From positions 1-52,315 of the forward strand of contig CAVRZY010000320.1 of NCBI GenBank assembly GCA_963725415.1: DNA of 52,315 nt, read 5' to 3'. Made by a program: the position numbers and the translations under genes. How positions within the stretch are numbered: position 1 is the first letter of the stretch; every line of letters begins with the position of its first letter. Shown here piece after piece: positions 47,665-52,315 of this stretch. The notes under the pieces are model-generated. The model was not told where the DNA came from, made no database searches, and saw nothing but the letters and a program-made list of their open reading frames with translations. Source of the stretch: CAVRZY01 sp963725415. GTDB taxonomy: Bacteria; Acidobacteriota; Terriglobia; Bryobacterales; Bryobacteraceae.

Positions 47665-49314
47665 CTATTCGGCAGGAATGGCAATCAGAATCTCGACGCG
47701 TGCAGGCCGGCCGTCGTTCACCGCCGGGCGGAATTCCCATAGCTGGAGGACCGAGACGATCGCCTGGTTGTCTTCGGCGGCGTTGGTTCCCAGGACCTTG
47801 AGCCCTTCGAAACGACCGTTGGTATCCAGGAACCCGTGCACCATGACGTAGGAGGATCCCGCCCGCCCCTTGATGGAAGGCCGGAAGGTCACACGCGGGT
47901 AGGGCGCCGCCAGCGGGGAGCCGCTGCCCAGCCGCACCACCCCGCCCACCACCTCGGGACCGGGGTTGTCGCCGGCCGGGAGGCAGTATTGCAGCACCCA
48001 CTCTTTCGGAGCGCCGACGTTGAGGAACACTGAATAGATGGGTTTCCCGCTCAGAATGCCGGCGCTCTCCGGAAAGCCCTCCAGGTCGGAGGACTGGACC
48101 ACCACATCAAAGACCCCGCTGCTGGGGTGGACGAAACGGGTCGCCTCAGCGGCCAGGGCCGCCTCTCGAGCGGCTGCCGCCCCAGGCGGTGAGGGAGCCG
48201 ACGACTCGGCGGGCGCGGTCGGCGTGCGCCCCTCCGAAGTGGGGGAGCTTCCCGGCGGGCCCTCCTGCTGAGCGCCCGGCGGGTTGGGCAGGGGAGGCGG
48301 AACCGCGAGGTGGCCGGCAGCAAGCTGCGCCGGCTCCGCGGCCGGACGCGGCTGCTCGCCCGCGCCACTCACACCGGAAGGCGCCTGTGCCTCGGTTCCA
48401 GGCCGGCTCGCCGGCAAGCGCCCTAGCTGGCTGCCCGGAAGCACCGTCAGGATCTCGCGCAGCGGCCGGGGATTGGTGGAAAGCGAGAGGATGTTGATGG
48501 GATCGCCGGCAGACCGGTCCACGGTAGCCTCCCGCGCCGCAGGGCCGGGCTCCTGTGGACTAGTGGTGCGAATGGGCATGGCGGGCGCGGGCGCGAACGA
48601 CAACCCCGGCCCCTGAAGGTCGGGCACGCCGGGAGCTTTCAAATAGGAGAGTGCGGCTTCCCCGCTCGGCAACTCCAACCCGGGAGGAGCGTCCAGCCGC
48701 GCCGGCGCCTGGGGAGGTCTTTCGTAGCCCGGCATGACAAACAGTTTGGGGCGGGCTTGAGGGGGCGGAGGCGGAGCCCAAAAGAACAGTTCCGCCAGGC
48801 GCACCGTGGCCCGGAGCGGGAGATCCGGAGGATGCTGGGCCTGGAGAATGGTCTGCGAATCGTTGACCTGGCGAGCCAGGGGCGGCAGCTCGAACCGCCG
48901 GCGGGGGCGGCTCGCCGCTGCTATCCCACGCTCGCTTCCTCCGGCCGGCGGCCGGGCGGTCGCGGTCTGGGAGCGGCCCCCAGCGGAGGGGTTCCGCCGC
49001 AGCCCGGTCCCTCGCGCCCCGCGCCCCGCGGCCCGCCGCCCGTCGGAGGTCAGATACAACCGCTCCGGAATGCGGATGCGGAGAGGCTGCGACAACTTCG
49101 CCTGCAAGGCCCAGGGACCCGGCTGCGGCGCAGGCGCCACCACCTGGATTAGCGTGGGCAGAAACAACAACCCCAGCAAGTGCAAGGCCAGGGAGGCCAG
49201 AAAGCCCGGCCAGCGCCTGGGATACCGCTGATAGATGGCGGCGAAATAGGCCTGCTGCAACTTGGCAGAGTCTACTGCCGAACTGATGAGCCACAGCAGC
49301 AGGAGGGGCTGCAT
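47665..49314 (-). CDS. TonB-family energy-transducer-like protein
   Basis: A 549-aa protein with a cytoplasmic N-terminus, one transmembrane helix (about residues 38-58, GFLASLALHLLGLLFLPTLI), a long Pro/Ala/Gly-rich periplasmic linker and a C-terminal domain (GSSYVMVHGFLDTNGRFEGL, IVSVLQLWEFRPAVNDGRPA) that matches the TonB C-terminal fold (the WxFxPAxxxGxPV block). TonB transmits proton-motive force to outer-membrane receptors. The linker is unusually long and the N-terminal 30 residues are extra, so a specialised TonB or a related periplasmic sensor is possible. No exbB or exbD is in the window. It starts four bases after the stop of the regulator gene, so the two form an operon. Confidence 0.75.
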   Translation of the reverse strand: MQPLLLLWLISSAVDSAKLQQAYFAAIYQRYPRRWPGFLASLALHLLGLLFLPTLIQVVAPAPQPGPWALQAKLSQPLRIRIPERLYLTSDGRRAAGRGARGTGLRRNPSAGGRSQTATARPPAGGSERGIAAASRPRRRFELPPLARQVNDSQTILQAQHPPDLPLRATVRLAELFFWAPPPPPQARPKLFVMPGYERPPQAPARLDAPPGLELPSGEAALSYLKAPGVPDLQGPGLSFAPAPAMPIRTTSPQEPGPAAREATVDRSAGDPINILSLSTNPRPLREILTVLPGSQLGRLPASRPGTEAQAPSGVSGAGEQPRPAAEPAQLAAGHLAVPPPLPNPPGAQQEGPPGSSPTSEGRTPTAPAESSAPSPPGAAAAREAALAAEATRFVHPSSGVFDVVVQSSDLEGFPESAGILSGKPIYSVFLNVGAPKEWVLQYCLPAGDNPGPEVVGGVVRLGSGSPLAAPYPRVTFRPSIKGRAGSSYVMVHGFLDTNGRFEGLKVLGTNAAEDNQAIVSVLQLWEFRPAVNDGRPARVEILIAIPAE

Positions 49315-49318
49315 GATT

Positions 49319-50107
49319 TTACGACCCAGTCATCCTGAAGAGGGGCTGGCCGGCTAGGCTCTGTGGTTCCAAAACGAAAGCTGACCGGCCCCTCTTTCCG
49401 GACTTCTCCAGTACCAGAGATCGCAGCCACTGCGTTTTCACCGGGCTCTTGGCGCCATCCGGCTCTGCCGGTGGGCCAAGGTTCATCATGCCGGACTCGC
49501 CGCTGATGTTCTGCAGGTTGCGCAACCCGTACAGGGCCAGCTCGAACCGGTCCTTCACTCCCACTTTCTGGAACAGGCGGGAAAGATAGACTTTCACGGT
49601 CCCCTCGGAAATGGACAGCGTGGCAGCGATTTCTTTGTTCTTGAGGCCTTGAGAGAGGAGGCTAACCAATTGGCTTTCCCGTCTGGTTAAAGCAACCATC
49701 TTGGCGGACAGGAAGCTGGCCGTAAGAGTCTTGTCGAACCAGAGTTCGCCCTCGGCAACCTTAGTCAGGCATTTAATGAGTAACTCGGCGGGCAGCGTCT
49801 TGCGGAGCACCCCCCGCACGCCCAACTCCATGGCCTGATAGGCCAGTTCGGTCGAAATCGCCCGCACCCATAGCACGATGCGGCACTCCGGCAACTCGCG
49901 TTGCAGCCGGGTGAGGATTCCGAAGGTTATCTCGGGCGTCAGGTCGATCAGAAGCACGTGCGGCGACCCGGCCTGCAACGACTTCTCGACCAGCTCGGAC
50001 GCATTGTAACATACCGATACCGATTCAAATCCGGCTACCGGTGCAAGGACCGAGGTAAATCCTAGCGCCAAAACAGGCTCATCGGTATACAGCATTACGC
50101 GGGACAT
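49319..50107 (-). CDS. NarL/LuxR-type response regulator
   Basis: A 262-aa two-domain regulator. The receiver domain has acidic residues Asp9/Glu10 (YTDEP), phospho-acceptor Asp55 (VLLIDLT), and the conserved Lys in GVLRKTLP. A LuxR-type helix-turn-helix follows (RRESQLVSLLSQGLKNKEIA, TLSISEGTVKVYLSRLFQKV). The ~55 residues after the HTH are an unusual tail of unknown role. A cognate sensor kinase is not seen here. The TonB-like gene follows within four bases, so this regulator may control, or be made together with, an envelope function. Start at 50107 (MSRVMLYTDE) matches the beginning of the receiver domain. Confidence 0.85.
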   Translation of the reverse strand: MSRVMLYTDEPVLALGFTSVLAPVAGFESVSVCYNASELVEKSLQAGSPHVLLIDLTPEITFGILTRLQRELPECRIVLWVRAISTELAYQAMELGVRGVLRKTLPAELLIKCLTKVAEGELWFDKTLTASFLSAKMVALTRRESQLVSLLSQGLKNKEIAATLSISEGTVKVYLSRLFQKVGVKDRFELALYGLRNLQNISGESGMMNLGPPAEPDGAKSPVKTQWLRSLVLEKSGKRGRSAFVLEPQSLAGQPLFRMTGS

Positions 50108-50395
50108 AAGCTTTAAGCTCCGGTCTCCGACAGAATCTCAGAATGATGCCGGGTAGTTCTTATAGTACCTATGGAACTAAAGTATTGGAACTCCTGTAAC
50201 TCCTCCCTGCCGTTGGGCCATCCACGCATCCCCAAGCGGTTAATAGTCAGCATTCCTAACCACCAATTCGGGTAACTCCCGTGGGTTGTTCTCGAAACCC
50301 TAATCGAATTAGCAACTTCGATGATAAACCGTTGGTTAACCTCAGTCAACAAGAATATATCATCCATTTTCGGTCTTGATTAGGGAGGCAAACCG
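50108..50395. promoter_or_regulatory. Divergent intergenic region between response regulator and PilZ genes
   Basis: About 290 bp without a convincing gene; a short minus-strand open frame lacks coding features. A dyad TAGTTC (50154-50159) / GAACTA (50174-50179) is 47-72 bp before the regulator start and could be its own binding site. GGAACT occurs twice, spaced 14 bp (50173, 50189). No clear -35/-10 pair was found. Confidence 0.35.
50382..50388 (+). promoter_or_regulatory. Shine-Dalgarno fixing the GTG start of the PilZ gene
   Basis: AGGGAGG lies seven bases before the GTG at 50396, an optimal distance, and favours that GTG over the in-frame ATG at 50420. Confidence 0.6.
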
Positions 50396-50800
50396 GTGTA
50401 TCCAGAAGAGACTAGCCCCATGGATCGACGTGTCGACGCCCGCCTGGAGGTAAGGCTACCGTGTCACGTGGCTTTCCCGGAGAGCAAGTCCCGGTTGTTC
50501 GTTGGGGTTACGGAGAATATGAGTCGCAGCGGCATTTTAGTGATCTGGAACCGGAACGGTCCCCATTTGCGGATACCGCGTCCCGGTGAGCTGCTGACGG
50601 CAGAAATCGAATTGCCGCCCAGCCACGCTTTTGGCAGGAAGTGCATGCACTGCCAAGTCAGGGTGGTGAGAGTCTCGGCGCCCGATACGGGTATCGCCCG
50701 GGTGGCTTTCCAGATCGAGCAGATGCAATTCCGTAGTTACGCCGAAGGCCGGTTCGCGCGGGGGGATGTTCCAGGGGAGCTGAGTCACTTGCTGATGTAG
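50396..50800 (+). CDS. PilZ-domain protein (likely c-di-GMP binding)
   Basis: A 134-aa single PilZ domain. The N-terminal arginine motif (RRVDARLEVRL) and the second motif N-x-S-x-x-G (TENMSRSGILVI) are present, the two elements that bind c-di-GMP. The rest is a small beta barrel (GELLTAEIELPPSHAFG, QVRVVRVSAPDTGIARVAFQ). Such proteins switch motility, polysaccharide or gene-regulatory functions. The GTG at 50396 is preferred over the ATG at 50420 because of a strong ribosome site. It sits between a divergent response regulator gene and a membrane-protein gene ~50 bp downstream; partners are unknown. Confidence 0.82.
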   Translation: MYPEETSPMDRRVDARLEVRLPCHVAFPESKSRLFVGVTENMSRSGILVIWNRNGPHLRIPRPGELLTAEIELPPSHAFGRKCMHCQVRVVRVSAPDTGIARVAFQIEQMQFRSYAEGRFARGDVPGELSHLLM

Positions 50801-50852
50801 TGGAACCGATGATGGAGAGCGCTAAGGACAACCGAGGTGCTGGTTGAATAGT

Positions 50853-52315
50853 ATGGAGACGGCCCGACCCAACCTGTTCGTGCGCGCCATGCCGTCGCTG
50901 ACCGACCTGGCCTTCCTGATGCCCATCGTGTTTCTGTTTGCGCGGCTGGACGGGGCCAAGATGATGCTGGGGGACGGCGACACCGGCTGGCACGTCCGGA
51001 CGGGCGAGTGGATTCTGGCCAACGGGCGGGTCCCGGACCAGGACATTTTCTCGTTCACCAAGGCCGGCGAGCCTTGGTTTGCCTGGGAATGGCTGTGGGA
51101 CGTGGTGTCTGGCTGGCTGCACCAGCACTGGGGCATGGGCGCGGTGGTTCTGGGCAGCATCTTCGTGCTCTCGATCACCTTTGCGCTGCTGTATCGGCTG
51201 GTGCGGAGGAAATGCGGAAATGTATTGATTGCGATCGCCGTCACCTTCCTGGCGGTAGCCGGCTCCTCGATCCACTGGCTGGCCAGGCCGCACCTGTTCA
51301 CGCTGCTTTTCACCGTCATCTTTTACTCGATCCTGGAACGCGTCCGGGACGGCAATCCGCGTCTGCTGTTCCTGCTGCCGATTCTCACGGTGCCCTGGAC
51401 CAACCTGCACGGCGGGTTCTTCGTGGGGATCGTGCTGGTGGGCGCCTATGCCGCCGGGGAACTGGCCGCCGGGCTGGTGGAACCGCTGGAGGAGGTCCGC
51501 CGGGCGGCCTGGACGAAGGCTAAGCGCTATCTGGCCTGTGCGGGCGCCTGCCTGCTGGCCAGCTTCGCCAACCCTTACTTTTACCACCTGCACGCGCACA
51601 TTCTTCGCTACATCACGGATCCCTTCCACACCCAGTACGTCAACGAGTTCTGGTCACTGAATTTTCACCATCCGGTGGCCAATTACTTCGAGCCGATGAT
51701 AGTTCTGGGCGTAGTGGCGGCGCTGTGGAACCTGTTCCAAAAGCGCTATGCCTATCTCTTGCTGCTGCTGGGCTGGATGCATCTGGCGCTGATGTCGATG
51801 CGCAACATCCCGATCTACCTGATCGTGGCCGCCCCGCTGGCGGCGGAGGCGCTCCAGGACCTGCTGAGGCGGCTGCCGGAAGCCGGGGTGGCCCGCTGGC
51901 TAGGGCGGCTGGCCCGCGGGGTGGAGGAATTGGGCGCGGGCTTTGGCGCCACCGACCGCCTGACCCGTGTGCCGCTAACCAGCGTGGTGGCCGCGCTGGT
52001 TCTCATCATGCTCTTCTACATCCCCAGCGGCTCTTCCAAGCTGGAGGCGGAGTACGACCCCCAGAAGTACCCCGCCAAGGCCGTCGAAGTGCTGCGGGCG
52101 GATCCTTTCCAAGCGATTTTCACGGATGACGAATGGGGCGACTACCTGATCTATCGCCTCTATCCGAAAACCAAGGTTTTCGTAGACGGCAGAAGCGACT
52201 TTTACGGCGCCAGGTTTGACGAGCAGTATCTGGATGTGTTGAACGGGAAACACAACTGGGAGCAGATTCTGGACCGTTACCGCGTCGAAACCGTGCTTCT
52301 GCGCGCCGACGCCTG
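50853..52315 (+). CDS. Polytopic membrane protein, GT-C-like (3' end beyond window)
   Basis: At least 487 residues, cut by the window edge. Many membrane helices (SLTDLAFLMPIVFLFARL; VVLGSIFVLSITFALLYRLV; LFTLLFTVIFYSILERV; FFVGIVLVGAYAAGELAAGL). The first extracytoplasmic loop has GDGDTGWHVRTGEWILANGR and DQDIFSFTKAGEPWFAWEWL, a common pattern in uncharacterised bacterial proteins like GT-C glycosyltransferases. The C-terminal soluble part begins AVEVLRADPFQAIFTDDEWG and VFVDGRSDFYGARFDEQY. It may glycosylate lipids or proteins; that is topology-based inference. The start ATG at 50853 is the first before the conserved helix; ribosome site GGTGC is weak. Confidence 0.7.
   Translation, partial: METARPNLFVRAMPSLTDLAFLMPIVFLFARLDGAKMMLGDGDTGWHVRTGEWILANGRVPDQDIFSFTKAGEPWFAWEWLWDVVSGWLHQHWGMGAVVLGSIFVLSITFALLYRLVRRKCGNVLIAIAVTFLAVAGSSIHWLARPHLFTLLFTVIFYSILERVRDGNPRLLFLLPILTVPWTNLHGGFFVGIVLVGAYAAGELAAGLVEPLEEVRRAAWTKAKRYLACAGACLLASFANPYFYHLHAHILRYITDPFHTQYVNEFWSLNFHHPVANYFEPMIVLGVVAALWNLFQKRYAYLLLLLGWMHLALMSMRNIPIYLIVAAPLAAEALQDLLRRLPEAGVARWLGRLARGVEELGAGFGATDRLTRVPLTSVVAALVLIMLFYIPSGSSKLEAEYDPQKYPAKAVEVLRADPFQAIFTDDEWGDYLIYRLYPKTKVFVDGRSDFYGARFDEQYLDVLNGKHNWEQILDRYRVETVLLRADA

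Noticed and set aside
50113..50367. 84-codon minus-strand open frame upstream of the response regulator
   Set aside because: Lies in an AT-rich promoter-like region, has no recognisable domain, and covers a likely operator dyad.

Overview
The window looks like a high-GC genome from the Acidobacteriota, most likely Bryobacterales/Solibacter-like. Three things point there: a secreted protein ending in the Solibacter-type C-terminal domain (TIGR03437), many protein kinase-TPR and kinase-beta-propeller fusions, and a mix of sulfatases, a GH95 fucosidase and S9 peptidases. The call rests on family recognition only. The first ~3.2 kb is different. Its four genes (NUDIX, Crp/Fnr, a Met/His-rich secreted protein, glutathionyl-hydroquinone reductase) look alphaproteobacterial (Bradyrhizobium-like), and every one carries several frameshifts, so this end is probably a chimeric or poorly polished contig end.

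Layout. 3.3-11.3 kb: three head-to-tail Ser/Thr kinases joined by ATGA stop/start overlaps, then the 23-codon stump of a fourth, a heptamer repeat array and a GNAT gene with an apparently leaderless promoter. 12.4-17.6 kb: an RraA-like gene facing two more kinases, also ATGA-coupled, that share a near-identical 1.27-kb block. 17.8-24.8 kb: housekeeping genes (glutamate dehydrogenase, mutS, anmK, a polytopic membrane protein). 25.0-29.3 kb: TIGR03437 protein, SDR dehydrogenase, penicillin-binding transpeptidase. 29.4-32.2 kb: a small island with a PD-(D/E)XK/AbiEi-like gene and a nucleotidyltransferase, with its own promoter and a 30-bp palindrome, bracketed by a 298-bp duplicated 3' end of an S9 peptidase gene. 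32.2-47.7 kb: S9 peptidase, GH95 fucosidase, three sulfatase-superfamily enzymes and two more kinases. 47.7-52.3 kb: TonB-like protein with a NarL-type regulator, a PilZ protein and a membrane protein cut by the window end.

How the genes may work together. The exported hydrolases (GH95, sulfatases, S9 peptidase) suggest breakdown of sulfated, fucose-containing glycans and peptides, with a TonB-type protein available for uptake. The interspersed kinases are either membrane-anchored or soluble, and each has a sensor-like C-terminal half (TolB/FlgO-like, TPR or WD40-like); they are candidate regulators of this set, but that link is inference from proximity.

The intergenic DNA is rich in palindromic, probably mobile, elements. 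A REP-like hairpin family has an invariant mismatched core (CGGGTACAGGC opposite GCCAGTCCCCG) with covarying flanking stems at about 17.7, 27.7 and 35.2 kb. There is a MITE-like unit at the stop codon of the SDR gene, a nested palindrome with IS21-like ends and 17-bp flanking direct repeats at 45.9 kb, and other inverted repeats at 24.9 and 32.0 kb. No rRNA, tRNA or CRISPR array was seen.
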